Positions 33,399 through 45,104 of a DNA stretch of 64,000 nucleotides are shown piece after piece; the first letter of the stretch is position 1; each line of letters begins with the position of its first letter. Below the pieces are notes generated by a model, which was given only the letters and a program-made list of their open reading frames with translations, had not been told where the DNA came from and did no database searches. Made by a program: the position numbers and the translations under genes. The DNA comes from Ipomoea triloba (Eukaryota; Streptophyta; Magnoliopsida; Solanales; Convolvulaceae): positions 6,374,287 to 6,438,286 of the forward strand of contig NC_044925.1 of NCBI RefSeq assembly GCF_003576645.1, in the 5' to 3' direction.

Positions 33399-34614
33399 AC
33401 AGAACCCGGTAATTCAGTAAAAGAGTTGAAACCCCTACAAAATCCTAAAGCTCCTATGTACATGATAAAAAATGGCGGCTCGGCTTCCACTTCGTCAGCG
33501 GGATAGGAGCTACTACGCTTTCTGCTCCCGTTAGATGTAGCTTTAGCTCGAAGGCCAAAGCCTCTGCAGATGGGATCTCTTAACCTTGCCTTTGTCATTG
33601 CAGTGTTAAGTGGTAAAAAAATTTTGTGGAAAAGAGTGGCATTGCACAGCATTGAAGTTTTTCTGTTGACAACAAAATTGATTTATGGTTATGAGATGAT
33701 ATATTATCTCAACATGCATCTATAACCATCTTACAATCTAGAAATTTACACGAGAGATGGAATCAGGTCGCACTTAACACCAGTCTATCTTTCTATAATG
33801 TCCAGTAGCACAGTCAACAGGTTCAAGGATCAGTAAAAGAGGCTAGGGCATAAAACTCGACGAAACTATTAAGTGGGATCCACCTTTGATACGTGCCAAA
33901 AGAATTCTATGGCTATAATCATCAAAATATGTGTAATTCTGGATCTTTTTCACCAATAGGTCTATTTCTATAATCTATAAAGTTTGTAGTATGTAGCAAA
34001 GTAGTTCGTTAATAAACATGGAGAATTCAGTAACAACATTTACCAAGTGCTTTGATTAGTCAACGTGTGAAAAATCGTATGTTTCAAATAAGCATGCTCT
34101 GATATATTTCAAAAGGTCTCTTCTACACTTTGCACAGTACACTTATGCTTGATGTTTGTTGACATTCTTCAGTGCAATCAAATCCCAGCTGTCTCTACTA
34201 GCTTGAAAAGTTTATGGTAGTAGAAGAAAACTTACCTCACGAATGATACAATTACACTGCTTTAGTAGATTCTCCACCCAATTCCCTTCTGATCAGCTTA
34301 AGAATTTCAATAACCTACGGCATAGTAAAATTGATGGGTAAACAAAATATAATTTTAAACTTTAAGAACAATGTATCAAAATTCTCATGTTCCAATAGGA
34401 AGAAATGGGAAAAAGAATTAATAAGAGGACATGGAAGCCCTTCATTAGAAGGCCCTGACTACATACTTTGCTTCTACAGTTCAAACATAAAAGAATAACA
34501 CTCCTAATCTATAAGAAGAAAAGAATACAGCTTATTGAAATAAGAATAATAGCTGTCAAAATGCATGGACAACTTGGTAAGAAATCACTGCACCCCCCCC
34601 CCCGCCTCCCCCTC
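33399..34614. repeat. Direct duplication, right copy
   Basis: Second copy of the block at 32182-33397, beginning ACAGAACCCGGTAATTCAG. It connects to the rest of the WAP gene, so it is the one to keep if the duplication is false. Confidence 0.92.
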
Positions 34615-37600
34615 CCCACCCAAAAAAAAAAAAATCTACTCCAATTCCCATGTGTAATTCTGTGCATTAATCTCCCAGTTAGAAGAGCAAACACTGTCAA
34701 CAAGGGATTTATATGTTCAGAGAGTAACCCCGGTTAGAAGGGCTAACATCGTTAACAAGGTAATTGACAATTGAGTTGTTGGGTTCACAAAAAGCAAGGG
34801 ATTTATATGCCTTGAGTAATCACACAGCTGAAGGCTTTTATTAGTGTCAACGCTGTCAAGTAAATATACTTATGTAACTCTAGCTTAATTAGAAAGTAAA
34901 TGAAAAAAGTTTTTTGTATTGTTTTTTTTAAATGCAATAAAGAAAAGAAAGTTAAAAGAAAAGCATTCTTTCAATGAATCTCTCTTAAATAGACTCATCT
35001 TACCCCGGGATAGTACTTTAGAATAGGTGAGTAATGATCAAGTGCTATGTAAATCTTTTCAAGTAGGCCCAAAAGTGCATCCACCTCATCCCCGAGAAGA
35101 TCAACCTGAGTTCAAATGTACTGTATAAGTTCAATATACACACACAAAGAAATATAATATAATATAATATAATATAATATAATATAATATATATACACAC
35201 ACACCACTATATAGACAAAATATACTGGGAAGTATATAATTTAAAAATGCGAAAATATATAGTATTGGCAATGTAAATACATGTAAAAGTATTGATTAAT
35301 TTGATTTTAACAATAATTTATTGAGATACCAAAATGAATTATAGGATACTCCACATATGTGTGTGTTTATAATAAAAATATCAAATATTTAACAAGGGAA
35401 CTTCATATATATGTATATGAACTCATATAAAATATATCTACAAAACAATATAGAAATGCAGCACCACTTAACCATGCGTTTATTCATCAAATAGTCAAAT
35501 ACAGGGTGGTTAATTTCAGTGATTGAAATAATACAATATTGAAATTCACTAACTTAAAGTTGTACATAACACAGTATACTGTTCACCAATCAGACATCAA
35601 TTGATTAGTCGGTTTTCAGTTTTATCAAAAAAAGTAGGTTCTGGTTATCTTCTGATAACTTCCAAAAAAGCTTTATACTTTTATGTTATATGCTAATTCA
35701 AGGACTAAAGGAGGTATAAATGACCATTTTATCTTTCTGTATCTGTAGGAAAGCTATTAAAGGCACTTCATTCATTTTATTATCCTTTGATCACCTTATC
35801 ACCTTGATATATAGGATGTAAGCAGGTCATTACCTCTGCCTCGGCCATTTGAAGGTCTGAACATCTCTTTTCAAGGCTTTGTTGGCAGACCAAAGTCCTC
35901 TTTCTAAGTAAGTTAGCCTTCTTGACAAGAGATTTCATTTGAGCCTGTGAATGTTCCAACCTGAAAGCAGCACGACAAAAAAATTACAATTAGGTATTCA
36001 AGTCATTCAACTACTGTACAAAAAAAGTACAAAAATAAATAAATAAATAAATAAATAAAAAGATTCTTTCTGCTCTCAAATTTCTACAATATTCAAAATT
36101 CTGAAGAGGATAGAACAGCTGAATTGTCACTCACCCCCAAAGATCTAGGAAGTTCATGGAATAGATTTGTAGAATTTGACAAAAAAGGAATACATTATCT
36201 TAATAGAAGCATTTAAACAAGCATGAAAGTTTATAAAGAAGACATAATTCATACCATGAAAATTAGCCTAACAATCAAAAGAGAATATGAGTCAATTGTG
36301 ATGGGAAAAGAGAGCGCATAGATGCCTTTCTTACAGCCATAATCTAATTCATACTTCTTCCAAGAATGCAAAAGAACCGAAATATGGAGTAATAAATAAT
36401 AAATAAACTGAAAGACAACTGAATCCCAGTATCAATGTACCATGCATTTAATAACATAAAAAATAATGGCACTATATTAAGTACATACCTCAATTCATTT
36501 GTACTGATTCTCCCTGTCACCTTGAATTCAAAATCAGCAAGCATTGTTGATAGCTCATTTATACTCCCATTTACAGCATCCATCTGTTTCATTAAATCTT
36601 TTTCCTTAGCTTCTAGTAATAACAAGTTGCTTCGCCTCTCTTCAGAAAGAGCAAGTATCATCCTTCTTTCATCATCAACTTTGTTCAACTCTTCCACCTT
36701 TTGTTCAAGCTTTTGGTTTAGTAGATGTGATTCCTCCCTAAATACTTCAATTTGTTTTGTTGCTTCTAGCAATTGACCTTTTACAAGATCTAATTCCTCA
36801 GAATTTTCAGAAACTAATTTTTGCTGCTTAGTCACCTGTTCTCTTAGACTATTCAGCTCTTGAGAAACTAGGTCAAATTGATTCCTCTCCTTTGCTAGTG
36901 CAGTTACAACATCACTTGCTATTTGGACTTTTTCTTCCAATGACTTCTTTAGTGCAACTAGTTCTTCCTTCAACCTTATGTTCTCTTCAGCCTTCAATGT
37001 AAAATCACTTTCCCTTTGAGAAGCTTGCTGCTCTAGAGAAATTCGAGCCTCACTTTCTTTTAAATAGTCTCCATATAATTCATTGAACCTTTTCTCAGAA
37101 TCCTTGATTGCTTCAACACAAACCACTGCATACAGTTCTTGTGTGATCAAAGACTCCAAGTCTGAATCTTCTATTTTGAGCATGCAAGTACTTTCAGCAT
37201 TCACAGTAGCTTCCCTGAAAATAGTATCATAAATTTCCTGCACCATATGAAGCTGCATATGTGAGCCTTCACTGAGATCCTTTAGAAAACATTTATATAC
37301 TTCTTCCCTGATTAAAGCTTCTATATCTACATCTTCAGCAACCAAATTGAGATTATCTACCAGCCTTAGCATTTTTTCTTCAGCCAAGGAATGCTTAAGA
37401 ATCTTCTCAGTAGCGTCAGAAACCTGGGAGGAAAGACACTTCACTTCATTTTTCTTACATGCCAGTGAATCTCTAAGACGACAATTTTCAGAAAGAAGGC
37501 TCTCAAGTCTATTCTTCAAACTGCATAGATTTTCATCCTTAGAGGTGATTGCAGGAAGTTTCTCATTCCCTAAAAGGATACCATCCAGTTTCCAAAGAAT

Positions 37601-38821
37601 GTCTGGGATCTTTTTCCTCACTGCATCAAGTTCCTTATCCTTCCTATGTGGCACAGATGAACCTCTTTCTCTAAGCCTTAGGAATTCTGCTTTTAGCGTA
37701 AATAGTTCTTCTGTTTTTGCTTGTACAATGGATTCATGGTCTCTCTTCATTTTTGTTATCATGTTGTTAAAATAACCCACCATTTCATCCTTTGTTAAGT
37801 GTTTTAACTGCGCTGCTTCAAAATTGTCAGGGACATCAGTTCTTGAATCTTCTACTTTCTCATTTCCCTCACAAAGAGATTTTGAAGATACAACATGGTC
37901 TCTCAAGATATCATGAGATCCATGAGATATCAGATGACCACTTTCTGAGCTCAGCAATGATTTCAATATATCATCTAGGTCAGCTCGTAAGCTAGAGATC
38001 TCAGTGAGCTTTTCAATCTGGCTGTTGTAAAATTGAGTATTTTGATCCCACAATTTGTTTTCAAAGTCTTCCAGCACACTCCGCAACAGGTTCTGCATCA
38101 TCATTTTCTCAAGCTCTCCTTCGAGGTCTTTCTCCTCCTGCTCAACTAGAGATGCCTTCGACAATTGTAGTATATCACCCACCTGTGCAAAGATACTATC
38201 AATAGTTGTCTTCAGGTTATTCAGTGTTTTGTCTACATGAACCCAGCTTCCAGACTCCTTTTCCTGCAGAATACCACCCAGCCCCACCAACTCAGAACCA
38301 GAACCCATCCTTCTAAGTGAATTACGATCTCTGACCCCATAAATGTCCTTCTTAAGTTTCTTGAACTGCTCTTCTACTGAACTTCTTAGCCCAATCAATG
38401 AGTCCCTCATCTTTTCATGCTCCTTGAATCCATACAAAAAGGTAAAATGTTGCACACTTTCTGGTTCATTTGATAAGGTACTAGATCCTAGTAACTCAAC
38501 TCTATCAGCAGTCATGTCAGGCAGTTTTAAGTACTCCTTCAACTTGGCCAGTTCCATTTCCTTAGCCCTGATTTTCTCTGTCGCTTCCTGTTCTACAGCA
38601 CCCACCATCCCCTTAATGACAGAATCACTAACCATCCGTGAAACCACCAAACGGTTATTAATATCATCCCAATACACATCTAAATCCTCTAAAATATCCT
38701 CACTCAAATTCATACTTTCCTTTCCACCATCAATCATTTGTTCCAATCCACCACTATGGAGTGAAGCTGTACCAGCCCCATTTTCCACTGCCCCATTCTC
38801 TAACATGTCTTGGCTCCCCAT
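34252..38821 (-). CDS. WAP: WPP domain-associated protein (long coiled-coil), four coding exons
   Basis: Exons in transcript order: 38821-36489, 35960-35834, 35105-35004, 34314-34252, with donors GGTATGTA, GGTAATGA, GGTAAGAT and AG acceptors. Phases agree, giving about 874 codons (the tomato protein is about 834). It starts [17 protein letters not shown]. Most of the chain from about residue 60 is heptad-like and rich in Glu, Lys, Leu and Ser. The conserved C-terminus [34 protein letters not shown] and [12 protein letters not shown] is carried by the last two exons. In tomato this protein binds the WPP-domain protein MAF1 and is Golgi-associated; the cellular role is little known. No transmembrane segment or signal peptide is seen. 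The frame runs on past 36489 into intron 1, which is not coding. No break or stop was seen in any exon. Confidence 0.92.
35154..35195. repeat. (TATAA)n microsatellite in a WAP intron
   Basis: Eight to nine AATAT repeats followed by TATATACACACACAC. Confidence 0.92.
36028..36060. repeat. (AAAT)n microsatellite in WAP intron 1
   Basis: AAATAAATAAATAAATAAAT in the first coding intron. Confidence 0.9.
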
Positions 38822-38830
38822 TACATATGG

Positions 38831-39440
38831 TTCTGCATGTACCTTACAAAGATGTATTAGTTAACAAAATTAAAAAGATTGATTTCAGATAATACTAACA
38901 ATATTGCAACAAAGAATACAAAAACTAAATACCCAAGCAATACAAGAAATCAATCTGTAAGCAATAAATGCTCCTTGGTGCCCTTTAACCCAAATATTCA
39001 CTTCAAAAACAAAATCATGTAGACATTTAAAAAACAAAAAAAAAATTAAAAGTGGCAATTTCCTTCAGCTTGACTGCTTTTTTTTTTTACATAAAATCGA
39101 AATTAGGCAGAGAAGAAGTAGAAGAAACCACAACTTACAAGTGATACTCACATACAACTAAATGGAACAAACTACGAAAAAAATAGTTTAATATGTTTAA
39201 GTTTATCTCAGAAATCGTAAAGAAAATTAAAATTTAAAATTTAAAAAAATAAAAATAAAAATAAAAAGCAGAAGATAGGAAATTGAATGCAAAGGCAAGG
39301 AAAAATAAACATAGCTGCATAAATAAATGCCAAAACACATTTCAGGGAAAGATTATAACAATACCAAAAGTATTAAAGTCCAGTTCGATTAATTACGGAG
39401 TAAATAACAAATGAGCTTCAGTCAAGCGTTGGGCTTACAA
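38831..39440 (-). other. Probable 5'UTR intron of the WAP gene
   Basis: An acceptor-like ATGCAG sits about 10 bases before the start codon, and a donor-like CTTGTAAGC lies at about 39440 on the minus strand. The interval is AT-rich with A/T homopolymers, typical of a plant leader intron. Inferred only. Confidence 0.45.
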
Positions 39441-39600
39441 GGCTTTTAGTGCTCCACCGTGAACGTTGACTAAATTCTGGAACACCTCCTCTTCGTTAAA
39501 GGCTTGTGGAGTTTTAGGGTTTTAGAGAGAGATGGAGATGGAGAAGGATTCACAGACGCAGTAGAAGTATAAGGTCAGACTGAGCGGGAGAGAATGGTGC
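39441..39600 (-). promoter_or_regulatory. Probable first (5'UTR) exon and promoter-proximal region of WAP
   Basis: On the minus strand: CCATCTCCATCTCTCTCTAA, then AAACCCTAA (telo-box), typical of leaders of plant housekeeping genes, then a candidate splice donor. Transcription start is probably near 39580-39600. No clear TATA box is seen just upstream. Confidence 0.5.
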
Positions 39601-40138
39601 AATAAATGAGGCTTCTTTAATCAATAATTTACCAAAGTTGCCATTGTTTCATTTCAATATATTATAATAGTATTCAAAAAAAATATATGTATTCTCTATT
39701 TTTACTCTATCACTTTAATTCTTGATGTGTTATTTATTTTCATCTTGTGAGTCTCAATAAAAATGTTATTATTAAAATTTTGTGAAAGAGAGAAAATTAG
39801 AAGTAGAAGTAATATTTTACTCTCTGATGTGGCAGGCACTAATAAGTTATTTTTTCATGTGGTCTCAATGCATACATTAAGATTTTGTGTGTGGTCAAAA
39901 GGTAGGAGTAGAAAACGAAAGTACACATAGTATTTTTCTAAAAATATTGAGAAACCCCACCGAAGAAGTAAATACAGCATATTATGTGGGTCCCAATAAA
40001 AGTTTTAACATCAAAATTTTATGAGAGTGGGTAAAAATTAAGAGTAGAAATAGTATTTTACATTCTGGACAGTGGACACATGTTTCTCATTAATTAACCC
40101 AAAAAAATTGAAGAAATAAAAGCAGAAAGAAAAGAAAA
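39601..40138. other. WAP upstream flank, no gene seen
   Basis: AT-rich. Words such as TGTGGGTCCCAATAAAA and GTATTTTAC recur with variation (39780-40070), suggesting an old internal repeat. Confidence 0.35.
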
Positions 40139-40147
40139 AATCATTTT

Positions 40148-40339
40148 GGGAAAAGGGTCAAATAAACCCCTGAACTTTATACGAGAAATCAATTAAGTCC
40201 CCGAACTTTTAAAAGTAGCAATTAAGCACATCAACTTTTGATTTTCGTTCATATAAACTCAAAAATCGGATGTTTACCTGTAAATGCAGGTAACCACTTA
40301 TGTGGGTCATTTTTATTAATAAAATAATATTAAACTTTA

Positions 40340-40377
<38 letters not shown>

Positions 40378-41099
40378 CTCCGTCAAAGGCATGGCCGGCT
40401 GCCATGGCTGCCTTCTTCCCTCTTTCACTAAGGGAATGGTTTTTATTTTTTTTTAAAAAAAAAAAAAAAGGTTAAAGCTTGAAGGGAGCCATGGCCGACG
40501 GTCATGGCTGTCTTATTCTTGGTTCCTTCTTCGTCTCCAAAGATGGAGATGAAGAAGGGTCCTCTTTCCTTTCTTCGTCTCCAGATCTGGAGACGAAGGG
40601 AAAGAATTAAAAAAGAAAAAACAAAAAAAAAATACAAAAAAAGAGGTTGAAGGCAGCCATGGCCGACGGCCATGCCTGCCTTCTTCCTCTCTCCTTCTTT
40701 GTCTCGAAATATGGAGACGAAGAAGGGACGATATTTTTAAAAAAAAATTGAAGGATGGCCATGGCTGCCTAACCTGCCTTCTTCTCTGCCCGTCGGCGGC
40801 CGATCGACGGTGGTGGTAAACGGCAAGCGACATAAGAGATTATTATTATTATTATTATTATTATTATAGATTATTTATTTTGATTTTTAATAAATGTTTT
40901 TCAATTTTTTTAAGTTTGTATACGTGGCAAATCCAAATGATGCCACATAAGAGGTTACCTACTTTTACAGGTAAACATCCGATTTTTGGGTCTAAATGAA
41001 CAAAATCAAAAGTTAATGTGTTTAATTGCTACTTTTAAAAGTTCAGGGGCCTAATTGATTTTTTGTATAAAGTTCGATGGCTTATTTGACCATTTTCCC
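40148..41099. mobile_element. MULE-type MITE (952 bp) with 9 bp target duplication
   Basis: Left end GGGAAAAGGGTCAAATA and right end its near-complement; inverted ends extend about 150-170 bp (40148-40320 against 40935-41099). Flanked by AATCATTTT on both sides (40139-40147 and 41100-41108). A 9 bp duplication with long inverted ends identifies a Mutator-like non-autonomous element. The interior holds a long poly-A, four related GC-rich words with CCATGGC and CTTCTTC (40385-40800), and a short ATT run. The minus-strand open frames there come from this repeat and are not genes. Confidence 0.92.
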
Positions 41100-41108
41100 A
41101 ATCATTTT

Positions 41109-41448
41109 TAATCTCTGAAATTTAGATTTAGTCCTTATGTAAATTTAGGTTTTAAATTCTTAGCGAAGTGATAAATCTAGTTATGACTTTCTTTAAAATT
41201 CTAAACATTAATGTTGTTATTTTATCATTTTATGCCAATTACTATACTGTGTGGTAACATCTCTGTTATATTTTATAAGTGTATTATATTATATGTTTTT
41301 CAAAGTTACATTTTTTCTATGTATTTTTTACAAAGTATATTATACAATTTTATAAAATATAAGATATTATAGCTCACGACATTTTAATTTTTTTAACCTT
41401 ATATTTAAAAAAGACATATTTTTTTTATCATAATTCTTTTTGTACTTC

Positions 41449-41507
<59 letters not shown>

Positions 41508-42599
41508 CAATTTTACCATGCCTAATAACTCATAATAAGTACCGTACAGAATTCTAAAAGCAATAACTATCTGCTGCGGATGGATAAGAACGAGTGGGAC
41601 TGGTAAGTGTTGGAGGATTTATTGGAGGGGAGTGATGTAGAGTCGATCAAGGAGGTTCTGGTCAGTCTAGGTTTCGGGGACTCTTGGTTCTAACCGGGTG
41701 ACCTGCGGGGGAATATTCAGTTAAGTTGGGTTACTACAAACTACAAAGGGCCAAACTGTTATTGCTCCCACGAGGTTCAAACAATAGAGTGTGCTTTGAG
41801 GTTTATAAGTGGCGCAGAAGGGTAAGGTTTTCCTATTTATATGTATGCTTGGCATCCTGTTGACTACGTAGCATTGCGGCCTAAACTCTTAAAGGCCTAA
41901 TTTACATAAAGAGTCGTAGTCTTATACATCATAGAAATTGAAATCGGCTTATTGGCTATTGAGAAAGTAGTTATGAACATATACTACATTGTAACAGAGT
42001 CAGTAATACTCAAAAAAAAAAATGTATACATGCAAGATTTGTCTTCACAACGGGAGAACCCTATCTCAATAATCATTAATTTGAATTGCGGTGTTCGTGC
42101 CTTTGTCATCCTCAAGTTTTTCATGCCTCATAAAATCTTCAAAATTTTCAAAGCTTGTAAGTTAAATATTTTAATTTTTTATTTATATTCAAATTTTAAA
42201 ATTAGTAATTAAATAATTAACCCTAATATTTTTTTTACAATATAAAGTACAATCTAATTTCTTATATTTTAATTTAATGCAACAATTGCATACCAAATAG
42301 TCTAAACTATTTCCATTATTGTTGCCTCTGCAAAAAGAAGTTTTTTAAAATTGAAAATTTTCAATCGAACATGAAATTTTGGAGAAATTAAAGTAGACGT
42401 TGAAAGTTTGCTGGATGATTGTGCATTTAAATATGTTCGAATAATGTCACTTTACAAGTAAAAATTTGAATGATAAATTTTTTATTGACTATTTTATATT
42501 TTGATACAATATAATAAAATATTACGGAGTATTATTTATTTTATATATTTACAATTATACGAAAAGGGGTACATGTTGAACTTTTGCACATGACTCCTA
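41109..42599. other. Mostly AT-rich; degraded coding-like patch at about 41570-41860
   Basis: Contains a (TA)n run at about 41455-41504. Between 41570 and 41860 base composition rises to that of coding DNA, and one frame reads EDLLEGSDVESIKEVLVSLG, possibly part of the same LINE relic as the RNase H piece downstream. The family is not secure. Nothing else recognised. Confidence 0.35.
41455..41504. repeat. (TA)n microsatellite
   Basis: About 48 bp of alternating AT. Confidence 0.95.
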
Positions 42600-43021
42600 T
42601 TTTCTTAGGAACGACCCTGATGGAATGCAAGGAGGCCCTTTCGTGACTTAAAGATCAGAATGTGTCGGAGGTTGAGGTACGTTCAGATTGCTTGAATCTC
42701 TGTAATGCTCTGAATGGGCGTCGTGGTGGTTTTGGCTATATTGGTATAATGGTATTATTGTGAGCTAGTGTCTTACTTTGTGTTATGCTTTTGTTACGAT
42801 TTTCTTTTCTTTTGTTGGGCGTTCTATGAATAGTGTTGCAGATGCTTTGCCCCTCCATAGGGGTGTAAACAAATCAAATATTTTTAGTTCCATTCCTGAA
42901 TCGAATTCGAATATTTTGATTCGAATTTGAATCCAAATTCGAATACATATTTCGAATCAAATTTTATTCGAAACGAATACGAATCAGAAGGTATTTGATT
43001 CGACTATATTCAAATATATTC

Positions 43022-43057
<36 letters not shown>

Positions 43058-43440
43058 AAATTAATATATTAATGGAATATTAGTATATTAGTATATTAAT
43101 AGAAAATTTTATTACATTTTATCTTAATTTATTGGAGAATTTGGTAAAAAAAATTAGGTTAAGCATTTTGAATTTGAATATTCGAGTCGAATCGAATATA
43201 TTCGAATAATGTAGCCGAATCGAATACGAATAAAATTTTAGATTCGAATATTTATCGAATACGAATTTAAATAGTTCTCAAAATAGTCGAATTCGAATCG
43301 AATAGTCGAGTATTTGACTCGATTCGATTCGTTTACACCCTACCCCTCCATGAGATGATGGGAGGATCCTCCCAAACTCGGAGCTTGGTGTAAGATGCGT
43401 CTCCTTCATCTTTTGTGGAGGATTTATTGCCTATTCTGGT
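42600..43440 (+). pseudogene. LINE RNase H-domain relic, split by a hAT element
   Basis: Forward-strand pieces MECKEALS, EVEVRSDCLNLCNALNGRRG, FGYIGIMV and, after frame changes, FSFVGRSMNSVADAL match the C-terminal half of the RNase H domain found at the end of plant L1-type LINEs (acidic E-x-DC motif, then a RSMNSVADALA-like ending). The coding runs to 42857, is interrupted by a 485 bp hAT element, and resumes after 43350. Stops and frameshifts are present. Confidence 0.65.
42858..43342. mobile_element. hAT non-autonomous element (485 bp) with 8 bp target duplication
   Basis: Ends TAGGGGTGTAAAC and GTTTACACCCTA. Flanked by CCCCTCCA at 42850-42857 and 43343-43350. An 8 bp duplication and the TAGGGGTGTAAAC-type ends are standard for plant hAT elements. 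Both halves are filled with TTCGAATA/TATTCGAA words, so each half can fold on itself. A (TA)n run sits in the middle at about 43027-43052. Confidence 0.92.
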
Positions 43441-43450
43441 TTAATGCATT

Positions 43451-43889
43451 GTTTTAGTTGGTTTTGGTTAAAAAGAAAAAAAATACTTAAATTTATTTTT
43501 TTAGTAATTAATGAATAACAAAAAATTTATATTTTTTGAACATAATAATAAAAAATTTATTATTCTGTGGGAAAGTAAAAAATAACTTTATTCTCTCTAG
43601 AAAGTGACACCCGGAGAAAGAGGGAGTAATGCTAAAATTACACGTAGAATGCAACGGAAAGCCACAAGACAAACGCAAAGAAAAGCGAGGGTTCGGAGAT
43701 TTATACGTTTTGGCTCATGTTCCGCATGGTTACTTGTTTGTATTTGTCTCTTTGTCTTATCTTTCTATCATTTTGTGTTGATTTTTAAACTGAATTCAAT
43801 GCATGTCAGTGAATTTTGAAAAACTAATCGACAAATGATGGAATACAACACCAGATATAAAATGCATGTAAATATGACTATATGAGAGG

Positions 43890-43891
<2 letters not shown>
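43451..43891. other. No gene seen
   Basis: AT-rich. A short forward open frame at 43604-43819 is basic then hydrophobic and not recognised. Confidence 0.3.
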
Positions 43892-43932
<41 letters not shown>

Positions 43933-44426
43933 AAATGAATTCCCGTATGGTTGATGACCTTCTCAGGTGCAGTTGTACGGTTGTTTTAGGTGCGTAATTT
44001 TCCCTCTTAAGGTGCGTGATTTTCTTTCGTAAAGTGTGTGATTTGTATGCTTAAGGTGCGCCAGTGTTAAAACTTAAAACTTAAAGGTGAATGAATCTAA
44101 AGCTTAAGCTGCGTGGTTTTTCTTCTTAAGGTGCGTTGTTTTCTTTCTTAAAGTGCGTGATTTGTATGCTTAAGGTGTGTGAGTTGTTGAAATTTAAGGT
44201 GTGTCATTTTAAAATCTTAGGTGCGTGGTTTGTGTTCTTAAGGTGCGTGATTTGTGTACTTAAGGTTCGTTGGCCTAAAGCTTTAGGTGCGCGTAGTTTG
44301 TGGTTTTAAGGTGCTTTGTTTGTGTGCTTAAGGTGCGCGGTTTGTGTACTTAAGGTACACCATTGTAATACTTAAAGTGCGTAATCGCACAACTGCACGG
44401 AAACCCTTCACCGCACCTGAACCCCT

Positions 44427-44462
<36 letters not shown>
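43892..44462. mobile_element. (TA)n-bounded element with ~28 bp CTTAAGGTGCG repeats
   Basis: Bounded on both sides by (TA)n tracts (43892-43926 and 44430-44461). CAGGTGCAGTTGT near the left and ACAACTGCA near the right are inverted. The interior holds at least ten degenerate copies of GTGCTTAAGGTGCGTG spaced about 25-35 bp. A second copy of the end (TTCAGGTGCAGTTGTGCGGT) starts right after the second (TA)n at about 44470, and GTGCTTAAGGTG words continue to about 44650. It resembles (TA)-targeting MITE families; the family is not assigned. Confidence 0.6.
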
Positions 44463-44465
<3 letters not shown>

Positions 44466-45033
44466 GAGTGTTCAGGTGCAGTTGTGCGGTGAGAGGAGAG
44501 CAATTGATCTTGTCAAAATCAACGTCTAAGATTAACAACGTTTAAAATAAACGCAGTGACAATTTGATCATTTTCCATATGGGTCAAACTTAAGGTGTAT
44601 GGGGTTTGTGCTTAAGGTGTGAAGGTCTTGTGCTTAAGGTGCGTCGTGTTTCTTCTTCAAAACTGGAACATACCTATCCACTGACGGTTCAGGGGGTGTT
44701 ACAGGAGAAAAATTTCTCCAAAATGCAACACCCCCATTTGTATAAAATCCAATGCTTAAATTCTTTCTCCTAAAATCTTGTGCCAAAATAAGCTAATGGA
44801 GAAGGCCTTAGTATAAGAGATGTTTAGACTTTGGATTTGGACTATGTGAATATATATTGTTTGGTAGTGTGTTTGAAAAATTAGGAAATGTTAAGACTTG
44901 AGGTTCTTAAATCAACTGAACTAATTCCGAACATAAATCAAACTTTTCAAACCGAAATTGAACTACAATGTTAAACCGAATGGTATCATTTTTTTTTTAA
45001 ATTGAAAAACCAAAGAAAAAAAAACCCAAAACA
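44463..45033. other. Second, partial copy of the same element, then flank
   Basis: Starts GTTCAGGTGCAGTTGTGCGG and continues with three CTTAAGGTG words to about 44650. Around 44690-44740 GGGGGTGTT pairs with AACACCCCC around a GGAGAAA-AATTTCTCC palindrome. Beyond that no gene is seen. Ends with the left copy of the LINE target duplication (45034-45047). Confidence 0.4.
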
Positions 45034-45104
45034 CCCACCCTATTATTATTATTATTATTTTTGGGTGAGATAAAGGGACCCCGGGGTCCCTCAAAAAATT
45101 AGCG

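Noticed and set aside
37347..38864. Forward open frames opposite the large WAP exon
   Set aside because: Serine/leucine-rich antisense shadows of a coiled-coil coding exon.
40443..40833. Minus-strand open frames rich in Phe/Arg in the 40 kb MITE
   Set aside because: Built on poly-A/poly-T and GC-rich internal repeats of a transposable element; no family features.
44344..44538. Open frames with IYIYIYIY on both strands
   Set aside because: Translated (TA)n microsatellite.
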